Shown: positions 34,338 to 46,282, numbered from the stretch's first letter. The stretch: 64,000 nucleotides of DNA from Siphonodentalium dalli (GCA_032622095.1 CP136067.1:54849899-54913898); one strand, 5' to 3'. Translations and numbers: made by a program. The notes: a model not told the origin generated them from the sequence alone.

Positions 34338-34888
34338 TAAGCAGTTAAAGGGTTAAGACTAAAAGATTTTTGTTTAATTTCACATGGTGATTGCCAAACA
34401 TGTACACCATGTAATGTCTGAATTCAGTAAATATAAGTGAATTGCATCTGTTAACACCCTTACTTTGAGAGAATCAATGGTGAATTTCTCCGCTTTATAT
34501 CACAAAATCCCCACAAATCACGTTAGTCCATTGGAATGTACACTTTTTTTAATAGAACTGAAAAGAGGAATCCCTTCGGAATTTGTTTGGTTGATTTTAT
34601 TAGGGTTTATCATTATTCTTGCCGCTAGGTCATATAACGGTGTAAGTTTTACAGGTGGAGGAAACTGCTCAGGAAAGAGCACATAGAGCAGCTTAAATGG
34701 TTAATTTCACAAGAAACCACTGTCTTGAAGCCCTCAAAATTAGGAAAAATGTCCCATGGCAAATTTAATGCCATGACATTATAGATTCCACATCTTGCTA
34801 TGGCATTTCCCACGGAATTGATTGTCGTGGCCAATTTCGAGGACTGTGCATTCATTGCATGTAGAAACTACCGATGCTTCCCTGTGCA
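34338..34888. other. No feature recognised
   Basis: Short frames on both strands, none recognisable. Confidence 0.3.
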
Positions 34889-34985
34889 ACTTGGTGATGC
34901 TAGCCTGCTATGCGGGGATAGAGTCACTAAATTCACCCTCTGGGGACCTCATTCTGCAAATGTCAGACAAACTAAATTCAGGCTT
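34889..34985. repeat. Family G palindromic repeat, copy 3
   Basis: 'cttggtgatgctagcctgct', 'tcaccctctggggacctcat' and 'gcaaatgtcagacaaacta': about two thirds of the family G palindrome. Confidence 0.75.
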
Positions 34986-35264
34986 ACTTGTCACCCAGAA
35001 ACAGTCACATTTCGAGCCCTGAGTACAAATCCCTACAAACGATTAGCCCATTCCTATGTATACTTTTAAAATGGAATAGAAGATTCCATAGAAGAATCAA
35101 AGGATTAAAAACTCTCTGGTTTCATCTGCCTGTTCTGAGTTGAAAACCAACAAGTGTTCTAGACTCATATGAGTTGATATTCACATGATGACAGGACTGA
35201 TTGCTGGACATCTAATGTCTGGGTTATACTATAGACATCAGTATAGTACAACTGTTCACATGAA

Positions 35265-35476
35265 CTTCTTCCACTGGAGATGCCATAACAGGTCATTATA
35301 GAACTTACACCATTTTTGTTTTAAAAGGAATTAAGACACAAATCCTCTTAGACGATACAGACCCTAAGTTCTTCTTCCACTGGAGATGCCATAACAGGTC
35401 ATTATAGAAGTTACACCATTTTTGTTTTAAAAGGAATTAAAACACAAATCCTCTTAGACGATACAGACCCTAAGTT
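35265..35476 (+). repeat. 106-base tandem duplication
   Basis: Units 35265-35370 and 35371-35476 both run 'cttcttccactggagatgcc' ... 'atacagaccctaagtt' with about two differences (acttacacc/agttacacc; gaattaaga/gaattaaaa). The near identity points to a recent duplication. Confidence 0.9.
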
Positions 35477-35502
35477 CTTTTGTCTATGTGTGACTCTTAA
35501 TG

Positions 35503-35657
35503 GTTAAGACGCTGCGCTTGGGTTGTCTTACCAAGCAATCAACAAACCAGCATTCGAGCAACGGACAATGTTCAGACGAGCAACGGACAATGTTCAGACG
35601 CTCGAATTATTGTCGTTTGATTGCTTAATAATAAAAACACAAGGGCGACTGTCTTAA
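35503..35657. repeat. Small foldback with internal duplication
   Basis: 'ggttaagacgctgcgcttg' (35502-35520) is matched inverted, loosely, by 'caagggcgactgtcttaac' (35,640-35,658). Between them, 'gagcaacggacaatgttcag' occurs twice in tandem (about 35,556 and 35,578) and 'ttgcttggt'-like text is also inverted. It lies just outside the 3' end of the Crypton relic. Confidence 0.5.
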
Positions 35658-35796
35658 CAACTACACACAATTGTTGCAATTGACATTCTTCTGGGGAAAA
35701 TGGGTGGGCTGGGGTGGGTGAAACAAAACATGAAACAAATTTCAATGAAAATGCAGTGTATATAATTTATTATTACAATTTCAGGAACATCTGTAA

Positions 35797-37178
35797 TCAC
35801 AAGTCAATCTCAATTTCTTTGTTGCCTTTAATTATGAGAACAGAGTTGTAGTGTTCAGGCACTCTGATTCTAAGTAAATCCGATCGTTTAGGCGTGCTAC
35901 GAGTAGTTGGAACTGAAGCAGCACCACACGTGCAACAAGTTTCCACTTTCGTGATTTTTGCACCGATGGGTTCACTATCCGGAACCGGTGGATTCACACT
36001 CTGACTTATTGCTTGTTTAAGAGGTTCCAACTGTCGTTTGTACAGCATCACTTCGGTGACCGCTGCGACTAGTAACAGCTTGATCCCCAAATCCCGCGTT
36101 ATACAACAGGTAACCTTCCCACTATGATTAGGAATCACTCGGGTTGGAGGTGTCAATGTTGGCCATTTGAAGAGCGTTCTCATCATTTGCGAAAGTGCGT
36201 TTACTCCAATTGTTTGTTTCCCGTATCTGGGAACATTGGTTCCCAGTCTGGGGTCCAAAGGTCGCCGGTAGAATTGACCCTCATTTGGAATAAGCGACAA
36301 ATACTTCTTGAATATCTTCACCAAACATCACGGATTGTCTGGCTGGGCAACGTGTTCAATCAACTTCGGTTCAACTTTTCGCTGCGTAAGTCCGCCTTGC
36401 ACATTTTTACTTGCTCTTCCTTCGAAAACAAGCGCATTTAAATGAAGTTCATGTTTAAACACAATTTTGAATTGTTCAGCCTGTAGCTTGTTGTGCTCGT
36501 CCATAGCCCGAAATCAGAATACTTTACAGTTATAAAAAAAAACACAATGTTTGTCAGTCCGACAGAAGTATTCTCGTCGAATAGGCCCTTATCCCAAAGG
36601 GCTGTCTCATCCTCTATAAGAACAGGGTCAGCTTGTTTCTTCTTAATGCCTATCCCTGCGGCTGTCAGCTCTTTCATACGTGCATCAAGGGCTCTCCTAG
36701 AATTTTTGAATGAAACGTCATCGGGTTGGAAGAATTTTACATCCACCATGTCAAGTTCTGTCCGCATGTAACGTTGAATTCCGGCAAACAATTGCTCCAA
36801 TGTGGCAGGTTGATAGGGCTGTCCGTCATTGCGCCTAACCTCATATGCGAATTTTGACAGCCAGTAATCCAATGTTTGTAACGGTGTCTCGATTGTAATG
36901 TCCACAGGCACAGGGTAGTTTGGATTCGATAAATCCTGTTTATTTCGGTTGGTAGCCCAATCCATCCATGTGTTCATACACCAGGAGTTTTGTCGCCGTG
37001 TTTTCAATGGCACACAATTGTTGATATTCTGTCTCAACTCAGTATCTGTAACAGGATCGGCGTGCCTTGACTGCTGATTACTAGTAGTTTCCTGTGGCAT
37101 TTCATACTCGGAAAATAAATTTTCCAAATCAATTTGGCTAAGGTAACCTGGATCAAAGTTCCCAAATTCCGATGTCAT
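35797..37178 (-). pseudogene. Crypton-type tyrosine recombinase relic
   Basis: Starts at ATG 37178 and ends with a TAA next to 35797. An intact 5' part (37178 to about 36540) gives an acidic leader, then a core-binding-like domain (about residues 45-170) with WMDWATNRNK and LDYWLSKFAYEVRR. The catalytic part is in pieces. FRAMDEHNKL (probable catalytic Arg) lies near 36,510 after a T9-run frameshift and a TGA (36514-36516). A second in-frame TGA is at 36328-36330. NHSGKVTCC lies near 36,110, GHRS (His 36056-36058, Arg 36053-36055) is out of frame with its neighbours, and YKRQ (Tyr at 36040-36042) follows. This Arg ... His-x-x-Arg type layout with Tyr is that of tyrosine recombinases, and the sequence style is that of intronless Crypton/KIAA1958-like proteins. 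It would once have cut and rejoined DNA for element movement. The C-terminal ~80 residues include CCTCGAAS. It is clearly dead as it stands. Confidence 0.85.
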
Positions 37179-37258
37179 TTTGCAAATATGGCATGGTGAC
37201 TGGTGGCAGTCAGGACTAAGTATTGCATATATAATCGTGAGTCATACTCATGAATCAT

Positions 37259-37441
37259 CTAAGTTGGATAGATCACCTCACTCGTGTCTTCATAATTTAG
37301 ACGGTCGGCGTGCGTCTTGTTTGGGAGTGGTAAACTCAACTCACTCGCACTCCGCGCTCGATAGTAGAGTTTATCACTCCCAATCAAGACGACCATCTAA
37401 ATTATGAAGACACTCGTTGGGGTGATCTATCCAATACTTAG
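37259..37441. mobile_element. Foldback palindrome upstream of the Crypton relic
   Basis: Left arm 37259-37346 ('aagttggatagatcacctca', 'cgtgtcttcataatttagac', 'gtcttgtttgggagtg') is matched inverted by 37,362-37,441 ('cactcccaatcaagacg', 'ctaaattatgaagacactcg', 'gatctatccaatacttag'). The arms are about 80 bases. It begins 80 bases before the Crypton start codon, so it could be that element's end structure or an independent foldback. Confidence 0.7.
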
Positions 37442-37517
37442 ATAATGGAAGAAGTACATGTATAGAGTATGGCTCTTTATCAGCAGTCAGTAGAACTACA
37501 TAATATGACACATGCTA

Positions 37518-37765
37518 TTAACCCATCATTCTGTACTAAATTGGTTCCGCCTCTCAGTTATGAAAGTACATGTATACATTAGAACAGTCTATTATTCACT
37601 TGGAGGGATGTTATGGTAAACGACAGATAAATAAAAGTTCAGAAGGCGTTCTATTTATTGAGGGAAATGTTTGGAAATAAGTTCAATGACCTATGGTCAT
37701 TGTTTGATGAACTTATTATCTGAACATTTCCTCTGAACATGACGCTTTAGTATAAAGAGGGTTAA
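37518..37765 (+). mobile_element. MITE-B, full-length copy
   Basis: TTAA at 37518-37521 and 37762-37765, with worn ends CCCATCATTCTGTACTAAAT and 'gctttagtataaagaggg'. The central palindrome is 'aataagttcaatgacc' ... 'gaacttattatctgaac'. Confidence 0.85.
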
Positions 37766-38853
37766 CAGATCAAATAAATTCTATATTCCAAATATTAGCC
37801 ACTTAAGAACAACGCAATTTAGAATAAAACAAAAAACTCGGTAAAATTTCAGCCAATCATCCCGATAGAAGGGGAACCAAACATCACCAAAATTGATAAC
37901 ATCAACAATGTTGCCATGAAGTGAATACTTGATTGACATCGCTTGATGTATCGCCCCACCCATCAATTGACTCTTGTGATGATACGAGGTCAGTTGCATG
38001 CTTCTGATTGGTAGTTGATCCAGGTGAGTGACATCAATTACGTTTTGTCTCTGCACTAGGAAATTGGAATGGTTGCTGGACATTTGAAGGAAAAGTTGTT
38101 TATGTAAGCTTATTTGTGAGCCAAAACTTGCCAGTTGCTTACCAGAGACAGTGGTATCTATCCCATGTGAAGTGATTTCCCCAATACCATCTTTCTTTTA
38201 AACGGCCTAGCAGATGGAATGATACAGAGCAAGATGATTTAAGATTGATGCCACAAGACATGACAAGAGTTGTCTCCCATTATAAAGCCAGCTAACTAGG
38301 CATGCCATCCTGAAGCCGCAGTATTAAGAGTTGTCTAGGTAGAGATAGAACACGCAGAAGTCTGAATATTGAAGCAATTCTGTGGGGAAATAACATATTC
38401 CTGCTGAACACCATGACACCTGAAGAGCTACAAGCGGATGATTCTTCAGAGAGCATAATAAAATTAATTTGGTGCTGGACAATTATTAATGGTGATTGCC
38501 TCATTCCGAAACAAAATTAAACAAAATCTCAAGAGATTTGTCAATAAATACGTAATTAGGAAACTCCTTCATGCCAGAGATGAAAAAACAAAGCTTCAGA
38601 GTTTTTCTGTGGGAATCGCGACACCTGAGTGTATATAAATTGCATTATGTGTACGCTGCTCTTGGCAGTCGATTATAATGAAAGGTTTCAATTTAGCACT
38701 GTTTAATTAATATGCCTTTTGGAATGGAATGAATGTAATAAAAGCATTATTTTTGTACCTGGTAAATCGGTTACTAAATTATTTTTTCTACTACATTAGC
38801 ACCACCAAACAAACATGAATGCTTGATTGCTGCATGTACTCACATTAGGAGAA
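37766..38853. other. No feature recognised
   Basis: Unique-looking sequence. Minus-strand frames at 37781-38083 (100 codons) and 38292-38504 are unrecognised. Confidence 0.35.
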
Positions 38854-39531
38854 ATGAAAGTGTCAATGACACTGTAGCTCAACTTTGAAAGGGAATAATT
38901 TCATGTGTTACAGTCAATGGAGTGATTAGGAATGCGGAAAGTTGAAAGGCCTAGTTATGCAAAGAGTAAAATCCAAGATGGTCACTGGCAGCCATGTTTT
39001 TTTGCCGAATGACCCCAAAAAGACTCGTTCCCATTTACATGTCATTGTTAACATCCATCACAAATTTCATGATGATCTGACTAAAGATACAACCTGTAGC
39101 CTGTGTCAAAGGATTTAGTCATGTAAAGAGTAAAATCCAAGATGGCTGCCGGCAGCCATGTTTTCTGGCCGAATGACCCCAAAATGACTAGTTCCTATCT
39201 GCATGTCATTGTTAACATCCATGACAAATTTCATGATGATCCGACCAAAGCAACGACCTGTAGCCCGTGCCAAAGGATTTAGTCATGCAAAGAGTAAAAT
39301 CCAAGAAGGCTGCTGGCGGCCATGTTTTTTGGCAGAACGACCCCAAAATTACTCGTTCCCATCTATATGTCAATGTCAACAGCCATGACAAAATTTCATA
39401 ATGATCTGACCAAAGGTACGACCTGTAGCTCGTGCTAAAGGAAATTGTTGAATAATCACGCACACAAGAACACGGACGACGGATACCAAGCCATGGCAAT
39501 AGCTCAAACTTTACAAAGTAAAGTTGAGCTA
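38854..39531 (+). mobile_element. Pearl-like element E, copy 2, three core units
   Basis: Opens with the same leader as copy 1 ('atgaaagtgtcaatgacact', then 'gtagctcaactt') and closes with the same tail ('cacggacgacggataccaag', 'ccatggcaatagctc', then 'aaagtaaagttgagcta'). It has only three core units, at about 38,970, 39,135 and 39,300. Identical ends with a different unit number show that the ends define the element and the core expands or contracts. Confidence 0.85.
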
Positions 39532-39546
39532 AAAATGAATATTTTG

Positions 39547-39577
39547 CAATATATATATATATATATATTGCAAAACT
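39547..39577. repeat. (AT)n inside a short palindrome
   Basis: 'ttttgcaatatat' and 'atatattgcaaaa' flank an (AT) tract, giving a perfect ~30-base palindrome. Confidence 0.8.
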
Positions 39578-42320
39578 TCTATGGTTGATCTGGGTCAAAT
39601 TTGACTGAGATTTCACAATGATTTCATGAAATCAGCATCATTTTAGTTGAGTCTTTTGTTTAAAAAAACTTGACTTATAATTTGATATTTACAGGCAGAT
39701 GATGGTCCTAAATCTTATCCATTTACAGATGGAATGGATTATGGCAATTTTTGGTATGCGAGTTAGGTGTATGCGAGTTTGAAAATACGACTACACACAG
39801 AAAATTGAGGCTCACTCACCTGGCTCACTCCAACTTTCTTACCAGAGTTATGACCCTTGTTCTATTTATAGCTGTTTTATGACTGTTTGCATGTTAAATT
39901 GATCAAATGTCAACCAATCCCAGTCATATTTTGACGATAAAAAAACAATAAATTTGAACCAATGACCACCACAACCTGACATGTCAGATATGAAGCAATT
40001 TTCCTCAAGTACCCTACATGATTTCTGCTAAACTAGGTACCAGGACCCTTCTGTTGTGTGTTCATTATCTCAACCAAATTTGACCTAGAAACAATTATCT
40101 GAAGATAATCATTGCCAATTATATGACCCATTAGTGAATCAGGCCTATTACAGAATGCAATCTAAGTTCAAACTACAAGTGGCCTGTATAGCAGATTCTC
40201 TGGTAGTTCCTCTGACAATCATATACACATGCAACAGGTTTAACCATGTTCTCCAATTGCTTTTGCCAAAGTTGATCTCAGCCGACATTGATAAAACAAC
40301 AGTCACGCATAGTGTATTCGTGGAGCTATGTCGCAAGGAGTTTCAGTCTCATTTTGTGTTTTTGGTGACTTGGCACATCACTGACACCATTTCTAACTGC
40401 TGTTTCAGTGGTTGAAACACATTAGGATGCAGTCTAGGCAAACCCAGACTATTGAACTAATAAACACTTTTGATAGTCTGAAACAAACAGCAGGGAATCC
40501 CACTACTTCTAAGAAGCATTATGCCAGTGTCGGCCAATCATTCCACAGTAAAAGATGAAGCCAATTGGAAGATTGTCCGAATTCCTTGAGTGACTGCGAT
40601 TCCAGTTAACCTTGTCACATAGCTAAAAATAGCATAGTAAATTATTCTGTCAAGTGGCTAAATTCACGTGGTGTCTATCGAGTCCAGAACAACAATTCCT
40701 GCTGAATTTGTTATTCGCAAAAACGAAACAGACAGGAGATCAATAACTATCAATCGTAAAACTATTTTTAATCTGAAATGTGCATGGCGATGTTATACTG
40801 TGGGAATAGCAGGGGAAAGCTATTTATAGTGGTGGTAATAGCTATGAAGTTGAAATGTTTAGGACTATCGAACATGTACAGTAGCCAGTTCAACAGTCTG
40901 GTTTTGACATAGACTGTTTAGAGGTTCCCAAGTTCAAGCCAGAAAGTATGCCATATCTCTTGACAATCAAGTGAAAGAGAGACTGCACAACATGCTCTCC
41001 TGCATACAACAACCACGGGGCAGATTTGAACAACTGAGCAAATCAGCTACATATAATTATGGGATACTAAAGTGATTATTAACATTCCTGTCCACTGATC
41101 ATTTTGATTCCTCATTTACTGAGACAAACAGATGAAATTTTAGCGAGTATGTCTTAATTATTTGTTTAAATCATGTTTATCTTAGTGGCTAATATTTGGT
41201 ACATATAATCTATGCTCTGCTAATAGCGTATGGCATTTTATGAAGGTCAAATAATAAGTACATAATATCACATTAACCACTAGGAACAAAGAGCAATGTT
41301 TGAATAATTATTACCCTAGGGAGAAACTGAAATTGATTCTCTGTCAGTTGTTTGCATATATTATCTAGGATCTCAACAAATGAATATATTAAACAGACCA
41401 TTCCTATGTGTACATCTATTAAAGAATTCAATTCATATTGAATGGTTATTTCTAAGTAAAAAACATCTATAAGAACTGACATTTTCAGTCTGAACGCAAG
41501 GCTGTATTATTTATCTCGAGCTCGGTTTGTTGAGATGAGAGATCCCAGTCGCTAGATCCAAATAGAGAACATGCTAATGTGGCATTTAGCGATGCGAGGT
41601 AAAATAAGAAAGGACAGTGCCGCTGGCATCAAAGTGTGGCACAGACATATTGCTGGGACATAGTGTCATAATCAAAGTTTGATGACGAATCAATAAATAC
41701 CAGATTCTCCTGTGAAACGCTCCCCGATCACCTTCTCGAGCAAGATCGATGTCGTAAAGCCTCTTGAGATACAAGGGAGGCTGCTGCATGATATCAGATA
41801 TGATTACACGGACACCTTCCATCCAATTTAGAAAGCCAAATAAATCGCATCCCTATTCTAGGTAGCAATACACATTCCAGCAATTTTGGCCAAATTGGCC
41901 AATTTTGGCTGTACTTGAAATCTATGCTGTCAGAGCCATTGTCCTTGGCATAGGCCCCATGAATCATTGTTTTATATTGGTTTGCCTAGCACAAACGCCC
42001 AATTTTAACCATTTTTAAAATTAAAATTGACCATTGTCAACAAAAAAGCAGAAAATAGCTGAGTAAATAAGCTTCATCTACCTGTTCGAGCCATGAGGGA
42101 GCTGATAAATAAAGTTATCATAGTAATATCAAAATAAAGTCAAAATTAAGGGGAAATAATCAGGCTATTTTCCTGTGGGCAAAACACAAGCAGTTTATAG
42201 CCTGCACTGAATAAGGGAATCATTGTCACGTATCAAATTTCTTACTTGTTTGTGAACTCTACAGCTTTGTAAAATAGTCATCAAACCCGTAATGCCACAT
42301 TTAGCACAAGCTATACTGGT
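39578..42320. other. Long stretch without recognised features
   Basis: About 2.7 kb of apparently unique A/T-rich sequence. The minus-strand 78-codon frame at 41586-41822 and the plus-strand 93-codon frame at 40134-40415 have fairly protein-like composition but no domain that I recognise. A worn MITE-B scrap may lie near 41,390 ('acagaccattcctatgtgta'). Confidence 0.35.
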
Positions 42321-42321
42321 A

Positions 42322-42428
42322 CAGTAATGTCCTAAATAATCGACCCCTAAACCACAGAAGAATTATGGGAAATTTTTCAGGATTTAGTCAGAAATATGGC
42401 TTGCTGCAATTCATTGGAAAGGTCTCAC
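42322..42428 (+). mobile_element. MITE-A, left arm
   Basis: TA at 42320-42321, CAGTAATGTCCTAAATAAT to 'cattggaaaggtctcactga'. The right arm is replaced by the family L repeat. Confidence 0.8.
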
Positions 42429-42579
42429 TGAGACTGAGACGAGGCTATTATCTCCAGGGATGATCCATACATTCATTGTAATTCTATGAATCATTCCAAT
42501 TTATCAAAAAATATTGCGAAAATGACTTTGGAAAAAAATACAGTACTTTTTCAGGTGCATGTGTGAAATTGGTGATATA
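42429..42579 (+). repeat. Family L interspersed repeat, copy 1
   Basis: 'gaggctattatctccaggga' to 'gtgtgaaattggtgata' matches the reverse complement of 50,966-51,117 across the full ~150 bases. A MITE-A copy is inserted exactly at its right edge. Confidence 0.8.
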
Positions 42580-42716
42580 CAGTAACATCCTAAATAATCG
42601 ACCTCTAAACCACAGTAGAATTATAGGAAATTTTTTCAGGATTTAGTCGGAAATATGGCTTGCTGCCATTCATCGGAAAGCTGTGGTTAAAGGGTCATAT
42701 ACATTGAGCATTACTG
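42580..42716. mobile_element. MITE-A, 137 bases, shortened right arm
   Basis: TA at 42578-42579 and 42717-42718; ends CAGTAACATCC and GAGCATTACTG. The left arm is whole to 'cattcatcggaaagct'; the right arm keeps only 'gtggttaaagggtcatat' and the terminus. Confidence 0.85.
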
Positions 42717-42718
42717 TA

Positions 42719-44713
42719 GTTATGTCCCCCAGATACATATTTTGCAGCCTCCTCTAACCCAAGAAATTGTGTACAGATACCCCACCCCCACCCCCCCACC
42801 CCCAAGGCCATAAATTTTTATATTTCGTGCGAGTCTGATTGAATTTCAACTCATTAAAATGAAACAAACGTAGCAGATGGAGCTGTTGCATTCTTGTAGT
42901 GACAATTTAAATCCATCGCTGACATGCGATAACATGCAGGCATTGCTCGTAATCTATCACATTCCGACAGTTCAATCAGACACCAGAATATTATGCAACG
43001 TTGAAATATGATATCAAGAACCATTTCATTATCGGTATGACTTCTGCTTCAGTGAGTTAACCTTGGCAAGAAAATGATCACTTGCCCTATCGATTAATGC
43101 GGAACCAAGTTTTCTAAGTAGACTGCTCACTTTCCCATATGGTTTTCTATTTGGTCTGACAAATTTTAAATATCAAATAAAGGTGAAAGTTTTATTCAAA
43201 ATTATTCAATTTTAAAACAAAATGTTACTGAAAATATTGGTATTGGTTCAACTGATTGGTTAGAAAAGTTTAAATTCAACCAGTTTTCCAAAAGAGACAT
43301 CAGATGATCTCCATTATATCCAATAATTTTGTCTGATATAAAGCTTTTCTAAGACTATAGACTATAACCGCAAGATTGGTGTGGTTTGAATCAGATTCGC
43401 GGAGTGATGCCAAAGATGGTGTGCAAGAACACCACGACTGGTCGAAACTGCCAGTGAAAGGTCATTCATGCACCCCTAATGGTTCACAAGCTGTTATATC
43501 CCAATTGTTTTGTGCATGCATCCTTAATTAAATCCTACACCCTCCACCCAAACCACATGTAGGACCAAATATATCCCAAACCCTTCAACCTGCAACACAC
43601 TCACAATTGCAATTGCATCCCAACGCATCAAATGAATTAACTCCACAGGGTCACGCTAACAATTCTTTGCAATATTACAAAACGCTGCTGGGCTAGCTTT
43701 CACTTTGTGATTGAGCTGAATTATTGAATAGATCTACAAGAAGGAGATTAGTGTCCATAGGTGTGCCGAGAACAACCCATTTATAGAAGTCATCCAATGG
43801 AAAGGCCAATACTTGTAGAGCTAAAATATCTGATGAAAAATTCATAATATCGAGCTTTTCATTGTGAGCCGTCATTTTTCACCTGTATCACCAGTGACCA
43901 GTGAAGTGAAGCTTTTTTTGCCAATCAAACATCACAGATACAATACATTTCGCTGCTCCATCAAAATGAGATGTTTATTCCATAGTTTATTCTGTAAACT
44001 ACACAATAACTCAAAGAATGATTCAGTCGTAGTATTTACGAGTGATTTTCGTTTAGCCAAGATACAGAGTGGGAATTAGATTTTTGGATACTTGGCTTTT
44101 TATGTGTTACTGGATACATTTCGGTGTGGGTGATGTTGAGCTTAAGTTTCTTAATTGGCTAAAATTTAATGAGAAAAATTTATTTTTATAATCATTAATG
44201 ATTTCGTTCAGCTGATATAGACATAGTGGGAGTAAAATGTTTTCGATACCTTGCTTTGTTGAACGTGTTATTGGACACATTTCCATTGAGGTGACATTGA
44301 ACTGAGTTTCTTACAATTTACAAATTAATAATTGAATAAAATGAAATTTATCACAGAGTGATCAGCTGATATACAAACATACCAGCAGTGGAAGTTCTTT
44401 CGGACACCTTGTTTTTTAAATGCATTTTAATACTGCAATATTTCCATCGTGGTGACTTCGAGCTTGAGTGTCTTACAAACTAATATTCGGGGGAAAACAA
44501 AAATGAAACAGCAGCGGTGTGATATTTGATATCGCAATTTGTCATCAGGGAAATGTTGGGACTTGAGCGCACTGTGATGCGAATGGATAATTATTACACG
44601 GCTTTTGCACCTGGGGCCATGTTGATAGACTGTCATTACACATATTGATCCCACCTATGAGATACTTGATGCCGGTTTGCCTTCTAAATCTGACAGATGT
44701 AGATAATTTTTGC
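42719..44713. other. Mostly featureless, with a C-rich patch
   Basis: A C-rich simple sequence lies at about 42,780-42,805. Otherwise unique. Two short direct-repeat-like passages ('gtgatgttgagcttaagttt' 44,131; 'ggtgacttcgagcttgagtg' 44,451) hint at an old local duplication of about 150 bases between 44,090 and 44,470. No gene is recognised. Confidence 0.35.
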
Positions 44714-45089
44714 TTAAAGACATATTATGTACTTGTTCGGGTGCGTGAAACTGATAGGTTAGTCTTCAGGTGCTATGCCAACTGGAGGAATGTAGCATTC
44801 TACTAACATCACCGAAAATCTCAAGCAAATCGACTGTACCCACTCCATAGAAAACATTGTTGAACTATGCTAAATTGTAAATATTTACTACTCGAATCGG
44901 GATGCTTTTATCGGCGATAAACTGACGAAAACGATTTGGCCATCGGCAGTCACTACATTTAATTAATATATAAGAATGACGGTGTGTGTTGTCAATTTAG
45001 ATATAATATTTGTAAAAATAACTTCTTTGAACAAGATTATTCTCCATTTCTATTTGATCGCCCTACCGGAGTGTTTCACATCACTTTAA
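44714..45089 (+). mobile_element. Family J interspersed repeat, copy 2
   Basis: TTAAAGACATATTATGTACT at the left, 'gtgtttcacatcactttaa' at the right. It is the longest of three copies and carries 'ctactaacatcaccgaaaat' (shared with 57,935) and 'gacggtgtgtgttgtcaatt' (shared with 3,969). Confidence 0.8.
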
Positions 45090-45587
45090 CCCATACATTA
45101 CCGAATAAATTCTCCAAAACAATTATAAACCATGAAAACATCATCTAACAAAATAATTGACTGAGTTAATGAAGCAAATATCTATATATGATATAGAAAC
45201 AAAGATCGGTTATTACATCTGTTTTCGGCATGTCATAAAATGGGTGGGAGAAAACACGGAAGACGAGATGAAATATAATTGAAATAAAATATCAGTCATT
45301 ACCGGAAATGAAATATATATTTTATTGTTTATATAACACATCGTCTGATCCCTTTTCTATTAGATTGTATAAACAGTGCGCAATGAATTTGACTCTTAAT
45401 AAAGACTAATGGTTTCACCACACGCAGGTTACACAAAACATTAAATAACGATATTGCCCGAGTGTGAAATGAAACTGGTAGCTATTATTATGCCCTTTTG
45501 GCGCCGGAATACCTGGATGTACATTTTCTCAATAGTGACTCAAAGGTGTCATAAACCTGCTATTTTTGGGCTTATTGATGTGCTTAA
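45090..45587. other. No feature recognised
   Basis: A/T-rich unique-looking sequence. Confidence 0.3.
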
Positions 45588-46035
45588 AAGATGCATAATC
45601 TGAATTAACGCTCCTAAATTACTATTTCTTTGGCTTCGGGGGTAAAAAATATTTGATTCGAGTCGAGGAACCCACCCATCAGATTGATCAGATATCGATT
45701 TTTGAAGTTTGTTATTTCTCGAGATGTGCAATTATTTGTGGCCCAGAAAAACATCAAACGGACGGTTTCGGACAAAATTACAAATGAAGATGGATAACTC
45801 TAAAATAAAGTGGTAATAAGGACAAATTTTGTCATACTCAAGTGATAATACGGCCATATTTCATTGAACAAAATGTTGATAAATAACATGTTTTGGGAAA
45901 TTTGATACCATAGTTGACAGTGGTTACCATTATATTGTTGCAATTAATCGATTCTGATAACTAAATTGTATTTTAAAGAAATGTTGTTGTATCTTGATGA
46001 TATGGAAACCATCTGATCGAATTGAGTGCCTTTAT
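45588..46035 (+). repeat. Family I interspersed repeat, copy 2
   Basis: Inverted match to 20,366-20,822. The right end is 'gatcgaattgagtgccttta'; the left end is 'agatgcataatctgaattaa'. Confidence 0.8.
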
Positions 46036-46156
46036 ATATGACATCTAATCCACGAATTCACATCCCCATGAAATAGCCTTTTTATAAGAAACCACGAAAA
46101 TGTATGCAGATGAAATCGAAGTCATTCACAGTATTATTAAATTATAATGTATAGAA

Positions 46157-46282
46157 CCCCCCCCCCCCCCCTTACCCCATCACTCCTGCCTAGCAATCTT
46201 AAATAACATTTTCAACTGTTAGCCGACATTGTAATATTTTTATAATAGCAAAGGTCAATGTGGGGGGGGGGGGGGGGGGGGG
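46157..46282. repeat. C15 run and G21 run facing each other
   Basis: C15 (46157-46171) and G21 (46262-46282) are separated by 90 bases of A/T-rich sequence, so the strand could fold into a long G:C stem. A 90-codon frame beginning inside the G tract is an artefact. Confidence 0.8.

Noticed and set aside
35500-35530. tRNA-like box A ('tggttaagacgctgcgc') suggesting a SINE
   Set aside because: No box B at the right distance and no A-rich tail; the sequence is one arm of a small foldback.
36493-36771. 92-codon plus-strand frame (and 36124-36441)
   Set aside because: Shadow frames opposite the Crypton relic, which has clear domain landmarks on the minus strand.
41586-41822. 78-codon minus-strand frame with protein-like composition
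   Set aside because: No family recognised, no neighbouring exon and no clear splice signals; kept only as a note in the gap entry.
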